Shown: piece by piece, positions 53,729 through 64,000 of the stretch
Position numbering within the stretch: the stretch's first letter is position 1
Layout: every line of letters starts with the position of its first letter
Notes under the pieces: generated by a model
Database searches by the model: none
What the model saw: the letters and a program-made list of their open reading frames with translations, nothing else
Told to the model about the DNA's origin: nothing
Made by a program: the position numbers and the translations under genes
Assembly (NCBI GenBank): GCA_014529385.2
Contig: CM043960.1
Span: 26,799,896-26,863,895 of the forward strand
Origin: Adiantum capillus-veneris
Taxonomy: Eukaryota; Streptophyta; Polypodiopsida; Polypodiales; Pteridaceae
Length of the DNA stretch: 64,000 nucleotides
Direction: 5' to 3'

Positions 53729-55149
53729 GCACACATTGGAAGTCCAAGGCCAAAAATAAATGGAACCTTGTGTAAGGTTGCTCACCTACTAGAATCACTT
53801 AACATGGAGTGGGACAAATGGAATACGTTAAATGTACCGTGAGGTGCATGCCTGATAAGGAGTAGCTAATAGTTGGCATGTTACACTCAGTCTCTAGAGT
53901 GCATGGGTGTATTGAAGACGCCAAATGGGAAACCGGTGCGTGATGCATATCAAAACGCAAGGCAGTAATACCAAAACTCCACCTATAGACCATACGGTTA
54001 AACATTGTATTGTCATACTCGAATGCTTTCATCTAACCTACGCATGTAGCTGTATCTTCTCACAACATACACACAAGCAAGGACATTGCTACCTAGTTCA
54101 TCTCCTACAAAGAACGTAAGCTTGCACACATACACGCACATACATCTGGCAGCATACTACCCCATAGGATGAACAACATTGAAGCATCCAAGTAGTGGGA
54201 TCGTTATCAACTTCCGGTGGTGACACAACAATACATCAAGGAGTTGTGCTACTCATCATAGGTAATCAGACAATGGTTTTTTGTTCTATTTTTTTTTAAA
54301 CTCTTGCATTTAAATAAAATGTAAAGTTATGTAAATAGACATGGAGAAAGTGGGAGCATATTTGCTCTACATAGCATACCGTATACTTGTTGAGTATGCA
54401 TATAAGGGCATAATATGGGGGAAATATTCAAAAAGAAAAATCTGCATGGTATAAACACTAACCAGAATGCCATATAATCCGCATGGTTCAAAAAACTGTG
54501 TAATGAATATCTCATATGCATGGCAATGGATGCTGGCTTGGGATACATGGCTGATAGGCAAGAAACATGCCAAACTAGCTCTTAATGCTCCATGCAATAA
54601 GATAGAGTACACTCTAATTGGTAAATAAAAATGAAGTTATGCAAAAGTAGTCAGCATGGTGTAACATATATGGTGGTAAATCTATGAACGTACATCTGAT
54701 ATACCATGTTTTGGTTTTATTTATTATAAAACACAGTTTGAAAGATGGTAAGATTATTGTTGAGAAGAACGTAGCAATATGCATAATAGGTTGTATTTAA
54801 AAGGAAAATTTTGAGCACTGGTTGACTGAATGTCACATAACGGTAATCATCTGCTCATGAAATAGCATTTTGTATGGTCTTTTTTGGCAGCCTTAATCGG
54901 AAATCATTCAAAACGGTCTCAACACAAAGCGTATGGATGATGACCCCGAGCTCTCAGGTAGACTTTCGGTCTACTGAGAAGATGTCCAACCAGAATTTGG
55001 CATAAGTTCTTTTTAAGTCTTTCTAGACATTAAAAGTTACTTTTAAGTATTGTTCTTAAACCATTTAGGAAAGTTTGCTTTACTTTTTTAAACTAAGAAC
55101 TTGTACAGTAAGTTATTGTGTAAATGGTATGCTGATTGGTATGCGCATT

Positions 55150-55438
55150 GAAGAAAATCCTCATGTGAGGCTCCTCAAAGAGGAGGGCAAGTTTATTTTG
55201 AAAAACATGTCTAGTTGCAAACAAAACTCTGGCAAAATTTTGCCAAAAGGAAAAGACTTCCTAAATTTTAAAAGTCTGACATAACCTTGTCTTGAAAACT
55301 GTGTACATACTTGGCTGGGTAGTTCTAGATTTATCATTTAAAACAAAATCCTCATGTGAGGCTCCTACAAAAGGAGGGCTGGTCTACTTTTTGAAAAATG
55401 GGACTACTTACAAACAAAACTCTGCCAAAATTTTGGCA
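55150..55438 (+). promoter_or_regulatory. Duplicated dyad-rich upstream unit (copy 2)
   Basis: Two copies of the unit seen at 9650-9935. Both contain perfect 16-base palindromes here: TGGCAAAATTTTGCCA at 55230-55245 and TGCCAAAATTTTGGCA at 55423-55438. Confidence 0.5.
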
Positions 55439-55466
55439 AATTACAAGTAATACATATCTTATCCTT

Positions 55467-55473
55467 TATATAA
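55467..55473 (+). promoter_or_regulatory. TATA box of dispersed repeat, copy 2
   Basis: TATATAA about 30 bases after the second palindrome, followed by a CT-rich leader. Conserved with copy 1. Confidence 0.45.
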
Positions 55474-55690
55474 CCCCAAAATGAAGCTCCGCTTCTAACT
55501 TTTTTTCTCTCTATCTCTCTTTCTTTCTCTATCTCTCTCTCTTTATCCTCTCAGGCTCTCATTCTATCCACTTCGGGGGTAGATTTTCCAATTTCACATG
55601 TAATCACTATGCAAATGTTGTTTTCCACCGGAGTTTTCTCCAGCTACTCTTAGAAGCTAGTATCTAACATAGACCATTGATAGACATACT

Positions 55691-56032
55691 TTGGTTTATG
55701 AAATTGTACTACAGGGTATGATGCTTTCTATCAGAAGCCAAACTATGGGGGATATACCATTCTTTGAGAATGCGAGCCCAAAAACTCACAAGAGATGCTA
55801 CTTATCCAATGGAAAGCCACATCCCTCCGCCATACATGATTTTCTGAAAGGATGCAAATCAGTCTTCATCATCAAACCAAGAACAACTAGTGTACCAGTT
55901 GAAATTATGGTAGAGGAAAGTCTACCAAACAAACCTATTGTAGAAAATACCGTTAAAAATCGGATCATGCATGATAGAGAAGAAAAGAAAAAACTCCCTC
56001 AAAATGCATATAAGGAGAGTGAAGGGGCTTAA
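55691..56032 (+). CDS. Unrecognised ORF of the dispersed repeat
   Basis: 113 codons. The more likely start is the ATG at 55719 (MLSIRSQTMGD), as the first residues are not conserved. Contains IPFFENASPKTHKRCYLSNG, IIKPRTTSVPVEIMVEESLP and a charged C-terminus. Past the stop the same frame continues with GYGTVITNRIDCLDTYLPI, so the ORF was probably longer. No signal peptide, membrane segment or known motif is seen. It lies about 220 bases after a TATA box in a multi-copy repeat, so it is probably element-encoded. I cannot name the family. Confidence 0.4.
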   Translation: MVYEIVLQGMMLSIRSQTMGDIPFFENASPKTHKRCYLSNGKPHPSAIHDFLKGCKSVFIIKPRTTSVPVEIMVEESLPNKPIVENTVKNRIMHDREEKKKLPQNAYKESEGA

Positions 56033-56323
56033 GGCTATGGGACAGTAATTACAAACAGAATAGACTGTTTGGATACCTATCTTCCCATCAAGGTTGCCCA
56101 TGTTCTAACTGGCTGCTTGTGTTGGATGGTGGCAGGTATAGGTCTATTCTTTCATGGATTCTGAGACTCAATTAGTCTTCTACCAGAACCGGATGTACCA
56201 GCTTAAATTATAAAAAAATTGGCTTCTGTAGATTTTGTCTTTGTATATTGTCTATTGTCTTTGATGTCTTATCTATTTTGGTCAAGTGTCAATATATGGT
56301 TCTCTAAGAGGGAATATAAAATT

Positions 56324-56325
<2 letters not shown>

Positions 56326-56413
<88 letters not shown>
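56326..56413. repeat. (CT)n microsatellite
   Basis: Pure CT run at the right edge of repeat copy 2. A second CT run follows at about 56488-56571. Confidence 0.95.
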
Positions 56414-56421
<8 letters not shown>

Positions 56422-56486
56422 GTGGGGCGATCGGGTGGCTAGGGCGGCAAGGGAAAATTGAAGAGGGGGGCGGCAAGGGGAGGGGG

Positions 56487-56487
<1 letters not shown>

Positions 56488-56571
<84 letters not shown>
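56488..56571. repeat. (CT)n microsatellite
   Basis: Pure CT run, flanked by GGCGGCAAGGG-type sequence on the left, similar to the sequence beside the CT tract at 7855. Confidence 0.95.
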
Positions 56572-56574
<3 letters not shown>

Positions 56575-56675
56575 TCTTTGGGTGGCAGGAAGAGGCGACA
56601 GCAGTAGGGCAGTGGTTGGGGAGGTGGCGACAGGGGCGACAAAAGGTCAAGGGTTAGGGGGTGGGTCGTGGAAAC

Positions 56676-56861
56676 CCACGTGGACTGTGAGTGGCCCACA
56701 GTCCATGTGGACTGACGCATGGACTGCCATGCAGCGCTCCGCTATCCGCGTGGAGTGACACATAGGTGTTGGATTGATGTGGCACTTGCATGGCACTCCA
56801 AGGGGACATGAGTGCCATGTGGTAGTCCATGTGGATTGCGAGTCGGACACAATCCACGTGG
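56676..56861. repeat. Two related hairpins
   Basis: CCACGTGGACTGTG (56676-56689) pairs with CACAGTCCATGTGG (56697-56710), and CCATGTGGATTG (56827-56838) pairs with CAATCCACGTGG (56850-56861). The arms are variants of one word, with several GTGGACT copies between them. Confidence 0.55.
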
Positions 56862-57139
56862 ACTATCACATGGATAGCAGCAACACCCATGTCCCCCTTG
56901 CACCCCCTTGCCCTCGCGCCCAGCTACCCTCGCATCTCGGCTACCCCCTTGCGCCCAGTTTGTGCCCGGTCCCTGCCCTCGTGTCCCCCTCGTGCCTAGC
57001 TGTCCCCACCTACGCAACCCCCTATCCTCGCGCTTGCCCCTGCTCCTACCCCAGCTGCCCCCGCCCTGCCCCTCTCTGCTGCCCCTCGCCCTGCCTCCCC
57101 CTCGTGCCCAGCTGCCCGCGCCCTTCCCTTGCTCTGCCG

Positions 57140-57173
<34 letters not shown>

Positions 57174-57261
57174 ACCAAAACGTCCTCATCCCCTCTCTTT
57201 TTTTTTTCCTTGCACCCCCGTCCCCTTTTTTTTTCTTCCACCACCCTCCCCCCTCTGTTTT
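56862..57261. other. C-rich low-complexity stretch
   Basis: Proline-rich frames on the plus strand and glycine-rich ones on the minus strand come from C-rich DNA, including a poly-C run at about 57138-57172. Not considered coding. Confidence 0.7.
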
Positions 57262-57737
57262 GACCAAAAAGTCTCTATTTTGTTGGATCCCCCCCCCCCC
57301 CCCCCTTTCCCCTTTCCAAATGCATATAAAAGCTCATATTTGGACTCTTTATTTATCCTCATAGTTCTACTCTTCTTTAAGCGTTAGTGATCTCTATCGT
57401 TTAGAAAAGAAAATTATTTTTTTCATTCCTTTATACCTTTCCAAACCTTATACTCCTACTCTCTCCAACGTCCGCTCGCCTTGGCCCCCCCTCCCTCTTT
57501 TTCTTTTTTTCTTGCACCCCCCTCCCCCCTCTCTTTTGACCAAAAAATCTCTTTTTTGTTGGATCCCCCCGGCCCCCCCCCCCTCTTTCCAAATGCCTAT
57601 AAAAGCTCACATTTGGACTCTTTATTTATCCTCATAGTTCTACTCTTCCCTAAGTGTTAGTGATCTCTATCGTTTAGAAAAGAAATTTATTTTTTTCATT
57701 CCTTTATACCTTTCCAAACCTTATACTCCTACTCTCT
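57262..57737 (+). promoter_or_regulatory. Tandemly duplicated promoter region
   Basis: Two direct copies, 273 bases apart, of a segment running TTTTGACCAAAAA, poly-C, CTTTCCAAATGC, TATAAAAG, and a leader to CTCCTACTCTCT. TATA boxes are at 57325 and 57598. The downstream copy is about 320 bases before the ATG at 57918. Duplication of a whole core promoter with its leader is inferred from the repeat and the downstream gene. Confidence 0.6.
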
Positions 57738-57917
57738 TCTATTTCATTTCTCTTAAACCTTATTCCCTACTTTCATCTTTCACCTTTCATCATTTCTCTT
57801 ACCCTTGTTCCCACACCTTCAAACCTCTCATATTACTTTAACCTTCCATTAGTTCTTTGAAAAACATAAGCACCCTAATTCACAAACAAGATGGACACAA
57901 CTTAAGAGAGTGGTTCC

Positions 57918-58525
57918 ATGGTTGAAGCGTCCATTTTGACGACAATGCAAGTGCCTTCTTCGACGAGTGCAGTCACATCGACAACCATCCTTACAGAAAA
58001 CATGGGTAATGATCCTCTTATCAATTTCTTTGGTTCGATGGTTGATACTCACATCTCATCGGGTTGGATTGATGCACATGTTGTGCCATACAATCACTTG
58101 TTGCCTTGCATCCCCCTTTGCCGTCTTTTGGTCAATCTGGCCATTATGATGAATGATGATTGTGTGGTTGAACTAACGACTTCTATAGCCAAAAGATGTT
58201 ACCAATCCACGATGGCTCGCTTCATTGTGTTCGAAGCTTTTTCCGGACAAGATTCTATACCATTTGATAGGCGTGACACTTATGAGAGAGAGTTAGTGAT
58301 GTCGGCCACATTTGATGACCAAATCAAATACATCTCCGAGATCTCTCACATGGAGGAGAAAATGTTCATTGTTTGGGACGGCAACCACCGGCTCCATGTG
58401 TGGAAAGATTGGGCATTGTGGGAGCGGTTGGATGAATTCTCTACTCCAAAAGTTGAGTGCACGGTTGTGAAGTGTGACCTTGTAGAGATGGCGGAATTTC
58501 TTTTGGTGCTCGGCATGATCAACAA
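57918..58525 (+). CDS. Exon 1 of gene with ParB-like DGNHR motif
   Basis: About 203 codons from the ATG at 57918. An upstream ATG at 57891 gives only a 4-codon frame. The central part has FIVWDGNHRLHVWKDW, with D154-G155-N156-H157-R158 like the phosphate/nucleotide-binding motif (DGxHR) of the ParB/sulfiredoxin fold. A GTAAGT donor at 58526 and an AG acceptor at 58598 would remove a 73-base intron and join the frame as INK-VMRVNV. No localisation signal is evident. It follows the duplicated TATA promoter. The protein family is otherwise unknown to me, and the ParB-fold reading rests on one motif. Confidence 0.5.
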
Positions 58526-58598
58526 GTAAGTTTCTTCACACTTCTATTGGTGCACTTGATATTATCAATTGTTAATATAATGTTTCATTTAAAATTAG

Positions 58599-58803
58599 GG
58601 TGATGCGAGTCAATGTACATCACACCATTGCGCACGACATATTCATGATGCAAAAATGAGCACTTGTAGACTCATAGTCCTTAATGGACAAATCCAATGA
58701 AATAGATAGGACAAAAGCTTATAGGGCACTTCGTGGGATGGCAATGAGCCATTCAAAATGGCTTAGACTACCTATGTCTTTGCTAGCGCAACTGCTATGG
58801 AAG
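58599..58803 (+). pseudogene. Exon 2, with two in-frame stops
   Basis: Continues the exon 1 frame (VMRVNVHHTIAHDIFMM) but meets TGA at 58657 and TAG at 58675, then goes on with MDKSNEIDRTKAYRALRGMA and SKWLRLPMSLLAQLLWK up to a GTATTTG donor. Codon character persists past the stops, so they look like later mutations and the gene is probably dead in this copy. Confidence 0.5.
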
Positions 58804-58868
58804 GTATTTGTAAATTTATAATAAGCATGCATTAGGTAAGCAAATAGGGTTTTTTTTTTTGGAAATGA

Positions 58869-61860
58869 TTTGATTTGGCAATTTGTATTGCACGAAGAAT
58901 TCGATGCAATGTATCGGCTGAAAACACAAAATTTACCAGTGAAGGCGAGTAGAGAGTACCACATGCACGAAGATGACTACAAGGCAAGCTATGATTTGGC
59001 AGTAAAAGAGATCGAATTTTTTTTGTGCAAAAGGGACTAGAGATAGCAATCATAGCCAATCAAAAAAATGGAGCATATATTTTTCAAAATGTATCTCTTT
59101 TGTGGGCTAGGGAGAGAAGGGTTTCAAAATGACACCCTTGAGAGTCTCCCAGGTTGCACGAGCGCGGATTAGTCCTTTGGAGTAAGTACTATTTTCTTTT
59201 GAAAGAACTATTTGTTCTTCTTAATTTATTAAGAATGTTATTTGGCAAAGGGCGATGTGTCCTTAGTGAAAGCATCTGTTTTGACGCAAGAGAAGCCATT
59301 CCACAATGGTTGAGAATGCACATATATTGGTGGCATCTTGAAAGGTGAGTGTACTAACACTAGAGTTTGGGGTCTTATCTAGTATTTTCACATTACTAAT
59401 AGTTAATGTGCACGTCTCTTAGCGATGCACTATAGGATTTTTAATAAAATCACTTTGGGAAGGCTTTTGTGCAATGGAAGCAAATCATACGAGCTACCCA
59501 CAATGTAGAAGAGCAACCACATTTAGCTTGTAGTGTCTAACGAATGCTATACAGGTATTGAACTATACAATATTCAGATTGTGTGTTATGAATGTTGGAG
59601 TTATTCCTCTTGTGTTTTTTAGATGGTAGCTGGGCACCCTTAAAATAGGCCTTCGCACTCTATACCCCGACCATTCTAGTGTGCCTGGGTGGAGTCTCAA
59701 AGAGAGAAGAGCAGTCTCTATCCTGGCAATTGGATAGAGGAGCTCCATGGTAAGGAAACGTCTAGAGACTGTCCATGGTTTTTGGACTATGCGGATGGCG
59801 AATTTTCCAAAGACGAAATTGAATCATACAACGATAAGTATTGTTTTTCTTGTTCAAGTAATGTGTTTAATTTTCTATAGTGTTATCACTTTTTTGTGGA
59901 CTTACAACATTGCACACAAAGCTTAAGGGTAAGGGAAAAATTGAAAGTGTCACCAGCAATCAGCCTCCCATCGATGCCATTTCTCCTGGCACAACCAAGG
60001 GACGTTGAAGCACAAAAACTACTTAAGAAATACCTAAACAAGGCAAGAAGAGACAATGACTAGTCATCAATGATTTTTTAGAGTTTTAGAGCAAAAGAAG
60101 CGACCACGAAGGTGGCGGGTCAGATTATGAGCAAGGTGATTCTGAACGTCACTTGGAGTCATGGATATCCAGTCCTTCCCAAGCCTTGAGATCCCAAGGT
60201 CCCAAACGAACCATATCCATTGGTACTATTCAAAACGAGGACAGCCACCACGTTTCTATTTGGCCATTCAAACCACTTGACTCCTTTCCACTAGGTAAGA
60301 AATGCCACCACAAACAAATTTCTGATTTGACAACAAGAAAGTGTTTGTTTAGGTAAGAAATGCCACCCAAAACAAATGTCTATTTTAACATTTCATTAAC
60401 TTTTGCGTTTGACATAGTTTTGGCTCACTTTGACACACAAATTGCTGAAATCTTAAGTGTTGGGATAGCCCCAGTACATCTCACAGTACTTGCTGATGTG
60501 TGCCATCTACGAAAGGCTATCATGGATCCAAGGATTTCTTCTGAGTGAGTTTATGACACTTGGCTCCTACTTTGAATTTGGCAAGCACTCTCTCAATCTT
60601 CTTTTGCATTGTATTTATGTATTCTAGGAGCCTTTGAGTGATCCAATGTTTGATCGGATCTCTCTCACACTCTTACAAAATGGAGCCTTATTAGTGGCTT
60701 CGAGGGGTGCGACTTGTGTGGGCAAAACTTCTCACACATTGCAAACTTGATTTTGGTATTGGTGGCATACGCCGATAGAATGCATTATCTATCAAGCTCA
60801 TTTCTAGTGTGTTCACTTGGATGTAGAATTTTTACTATTGGATGGTGTAGTAGGCATGGAGTGTCGGGCAAACCACTTGGAACTCATCACCGAGGAGGCC
60901 ATCTTGCATTATTTTTGCCATCTTTGCACTATCTTTCTTCGTATGGTGTCACACACATATGTTGTGATAGATGACTTCATGGATCCAATAAGTTCTCAAC
61001 CATTTCTCACGAATTCCATGGTTGGTAGATATTGGTGTGTTTTTTGTTTGAAACAGTACTCATTTTGCAGGTCGCAACCTTATTGCTAGTCATGTTCACA
61101 CATAAAAATGAAGGCCTTCCATTGATTCCACTATATGATTGTCAAGCAAGAGATGTGGGAGCTGACAATGATGGGTTCACGCTTGATTGTGACATGATCT
61201 GAGAGCCACTACGGGATGAGCCATGGACGTTAATGCCCTTGGAGCTTCATTTAAGCTTGGAGTGGAGAAGAGCAAGTTTTTTTCTCGGTAAGTCAAGTAG
61301 GGCACCTTTATACTCGGTTCTTGCCATTGAACTACTCCGCTAATGTGTCATTGAAATGTCTGCTAATGTTTGTGCTTTTGTAAATAGGTGATTGTCGGGT
61401 ATCTTCACAAAGGTTGGGGATGCACCTTTAGATAGTCTAGGAGGTTGTGGTGGCTTGGCAATGGAGTGTGAGCGTCTACAACGACATTTTATCAACATTG
61501 ATTGGGACAAGAAATTGTTCTTGGCACGTATTTAACCGCAACAACGGCTTCCCACTAGTCTAGGATTGACTCTTTATGTGGGCGAAGTATCTCATAGAGC
61601 ACAGTCACATCCACCCTTGTCTCCTTTACGACTTTGCCAGGAGTCGGTTGGGCCATCTTCTCCTCCTCCGAGTAGACCTCTAACCATAGTTCTTGGTTGG
61701 CCAAGCTATGGTCAACCGCTCTATCGGCCTCTATTTCCCACACTGCCCATGGGGCTCCCTCTTGCACACGCTCTAGTAGTGCAATCCCCACATGATTTGT
61801 GGCCACCGGAAACCGACTTGTATTGATTACTCCATATTATCTTATTTCTATGTAGTGGTA
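58869..61860 (+). pseudogene. Likely further exons of the same gene, unresolved
   Basis: Short protein-like stretches (for example HEEFDAMYRLKTQNLPVKAS near 58880, REAIPQWLRMHIYWWHLER ending at a GTGAGT near 59346, and 60817-61089) are separated by AT-rich gaps. They suggest a multi-exon gene now decayed. No domain recognised, and the exon order is my guess. It ends before the next promoter at about 62085. Confidence 0.3.
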
Positions 61861-62084
61861 CACCTAAACTTAATGGTTGGTCATACTATGTTTTAATTTT
61901 TGCTCAATCTGATATGCTCTATGTTGATTTTTATTTCTATAATTAAGTTTCATCTTTGAAGGCAAGTCAATTGATGGTGGTTAATCTTTCAAATTTTTTT
62001 TTGTATTCGTAATATTTTAAGTGAAAATATTGCGAAGGACATGGTGTGAATGACCCTTGAATTAAAGACACTTAGGTTTTTTAT

Positions 62085-62092
62085 TATAAATA
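62085..62092 (+). promoter_or_regulatory. TATA box
   Basis: TATAAATA, 115 bases before an ATG at 62200 in a good plant context (ACCATGCC). A probable promoter for the interrupted gene that follows. Confidence 0.5.
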
Positions 62093-62199
62093 GCAAGAAG
62101 AACACAATGTTTCATTTATTCATTCATGCACAAGTCTCTCGAATGAGTATCTTATTTCTAAAGTTATTCCTTAAGTTTTCTCTCACTCACATATTTACC

Positions 62200-62315
62200 A
62201 TGCCGAGGGGAAATCAAGGACAACGTGATCAGTGTGGTCAACCCCCTCCCCTTGTTGACCCCATCAACAATGTGCACACCACTTATATTCTCAATAGTGT
62301 AAATGCTATGCATGT
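62200..62315 (+). pseudogene. 5' end of an unknown gene cut by an LTR insertion
   Basis: The frame MPRGNQGQRDQCGQPPPLVD continues to the codons for NAM at 62315, where the E3-family LTR begins. The first residues are basic and Gln/Pro-rich. The rest of the gene, if present, lies beyond the window on the other side of the inserted element. Family unknown. Confidence 0.4.
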
Positions 62316-63900
62316 TGTAACATTTCATGGCCTAGAAACTTGTGTGTAGCGGAAAATAGCATAGACCTAGTGAGCATTTCATTAGAATAGATTCCTAATG
62401 AGCATAGCAAGAGTGCTTGGATGGAGAAAGCAACAAAAATCATAACACCTAGTTAGATAGGCATGAACAATACTTCAAAAGAGAGAGAAATTGAGCTATT
62501 GACAAAGTTGAGGACCGATTTACATGAAGCCGGTCCCCCCTCCAAAAGGCTTTGTATTATAGTTTTCCCCCATCAAGGGAGACATTTTACAATACATTTT
62601 TTTGTGTTCCTTCAATAACTTGATGGTGCAATGAAGGTGGAAGCTTCAAGCACCATGCACACACTTATAAAACACAACATCAGTTCCCTCACTGTCTCGG
62701 ACCCAAGACCTCACACACCTTCAAAGATGGTGAGAGCTAGCGGGGTATGAAAGTAGATTGAGAGGAAGAAGGAGTAGACTTACAAGAAAGAAGTATATCT
62801 CCTCACATAATCACTTATAATAGCTTAGCATAGCTTAGTAACTAGCATGGTAGAGGAGATGAGCATGCATTGAAGCTTGTGTATTGGTTGGATTTGCATC
62901 ACAAAGCCAAGAGTTGTTGGTGTGCCTCCCTTCTCCAAGCTTGGAGTAGATGATGAGCTTTCCATTAAAGCTTGAGAAGGAGAGGCAGTGTCTTCTTGAT
63001 TCACACATGAGATTGTGTGAGTGTTTGTGTGATAATGCCTTGCCAAAATCAGCCCCCTCTCTCTCTTGGTCGACCCCTCTTGCAAAATACTCATGCTGGC
63101 ACCCCATTGGACCCTGCAAAGCTTAGCCAATGAAAATTGAGAAGCACAAGTGATAGCCTTGTGACATGTGTCCCCTTTCCCTTTTGTGAGAGCTTTAGGT
63201 AATTAATTAATGCAATTAAACTCTCATTGTACCCCTTTGTCTTCTGCCCAATAGGAATCGGGAAAGCCATTGGGCTGCTGAATGCTCATTGGACCCTTTT
63301 GGGAGACTGTCAAATAGTCATTTAGAGAGCTTAATTATTATTGGTTCTTTTATCAAGTGTTTTTAGATGAATGAAAATATATTTACTCTAGCCTAATTCT
63401 CATTGGTCCACCTCTATGGCCATCCAATAGGATTTGAGTGCACCTTGTGGGCAATTGGGCGAGGGAAATAACATGTGTCCCCTATTCCCTTTGTGTAAAG
63501 GGAGCCTGTGAGTGTGTGTGTGTGTGTGTGTTTCTCTCTCATCCCCTACTAAAAGGGCTCGCCCCCTCCTATGTAGGAGCTTGCAAAGACTTTTTGACAC
63601 ACTCAAAGCATCCAATTTTCCCTAGGGTTGGACCATTGGACACAACCTTTGAATTTTGGAACCTTAGCATTTTGAAGTCTTGATGGGCTGAACCTTAGGG
63701 TCTTTAAAGCCCATTTTTGCACATTGATCTTTTGCATATGGCTCCCCTTTGGATCCCTATTTTCCCTCCTTTGGATCCCTAAGGCCTGTCTGCCAGCTTA
63801 ACCAATAGTCTAGCTTTTTCTCCCCTAGTATTCCCACAATAAATGATCAGCTTAACATGAGAAAATCATTTGGGAGAATTAGATATTCGTTATTATGAAA
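62316..63900 (-). repeat. E3-family LTR (1585 bp)
   Basis: Length and order of CCAAT/ATTGG motifs match the E3 LTRs. It retains the AGGGATCCAAAGG duplication found in the E3 3' LTR but not in the 5' LTR. Confidence 0.88.
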
Positions 63901-64000
63901 TAACCTCTCTATTGAAATCATAGTCGTCCTCCACTATGTGATAGAGAAGATAAAGCCTATTCATTAGTCCTTTTTCTAGCGGGTAGAGGATCCCTATCTT
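62316..64000 (-). mobile_element. Second E3-family element, inverted and partial
   Basis: 62316-63900 is the reverse complement of the E3 LTR (TGTAACATTT at the left edge, ATTATGA-AA at the right edge, where ATTATGACA is expected). The following bases match the reverse of the E3 region just before its 3' LTR (47650-47758, including GGGTAGAGGATCCCTAT). So this is the 3' LTR of a minus-strand E3 element that extends beyond the window. It is more diverged than the two E3 LTRs are from each other. Confidence 0.88.

Noticed and set aside
56774-57387. Long proline-rich and glycine-rich ORFs on both strands
   Set aside because: They follow C-rich low-complexity DNA and poly-C runs, have no domain and overlap on both strands.
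61555-61826. Overlapping ORFs on both strands near 61.6 kb
   Set aside because: No recognisable domain, no conserved context. At best part of the decayed gene 57918-61860.

Overview
This is repeat-rich nuclear DNA of a land plant. The evidence is the mix of plant-type Ty1/copia and Ty3/gypsy LTR retrotransposons (several with the initiator-tRNA-type primer site TGGTATCAGAGC), plant-style TATA promoters, plausible short introns, AT-rich intergenic DNA and very long CT/GA/GT and poly-C tracts. A Penelope-like reverse transcriptase relic and an unusual LINE lineage hint at a non-seed plant such as a fern, but this is a weak inference. No intact single-copy cellular gene could be identified with confidence. 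No rRNA, tRNA or CRISPR was recognised.

Left part (1-10.9 kb): CT tracts; a broken minus-strand gene with a SWIM zinc finger (1137-2441); unrecognised ORFs (3.6-4.8 kb); a truncated minus-strand gypsy LTR/PBS/gag fragment (about 5.1-6.9 kb); microsatellites; and the first copy (7997-10586) of an unclassified dispersed repeat whose second copy lies at 51602-56330.

Central nest (10.9-40.9 kb): a decayed gypsy element (G2) is split by copia element A (14917-38052, 192-bp LTRs, perfect GGGAG target duplication). Copia A is itself split twice: by copia B (19292-24761, 141-bp LTRs differing at one base, intact 1529-codon ORF) and by a minus-strand Tat-type gypsy element (24924-37136, LTRs of 2545 and 2700 bp) with two RNase H domains and two extra paralogous ORFs upstream of gag. 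A 787-bp solo LTR (10883-11669) sits in the G2 5' LTR with GTCCC duplications. Joining the sequence across each insertion restores the interrupted reading frame or LTR, so the order of events can be read directly.

Second nest (41.1-50.9 kb): a Penelope-like element relic is split by an internally deleted gypsy element (E3, 42093-49346, LTRs of 1584 and 1588 bp). E3 carries a rearranged gag-gag-integrase frame and a 1340-bp non-coding inverted-repeat transposon (45601-46940) with CACTAG ends and an exact TTAA target duplication. An inverted LTR of the same E3 family occupies 62316-63900 and runs out of the window.

Right part (51-64 kb): the second copy of the unclassified repeat, split by a 5'-truncated LINE (51957-53660); GC-rich hairpins and poly-C; a tandemly duplicated promoter (about 57.26-57.74 kb) ahead of an intron-containing pseudogene with a ParB-like DGNHR motif; then another TATA/ATG gene start cut off by the E3-family LTR. 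The transposons do not form a pathway together. What the window mainly records is successive insertion, recombination and decay.
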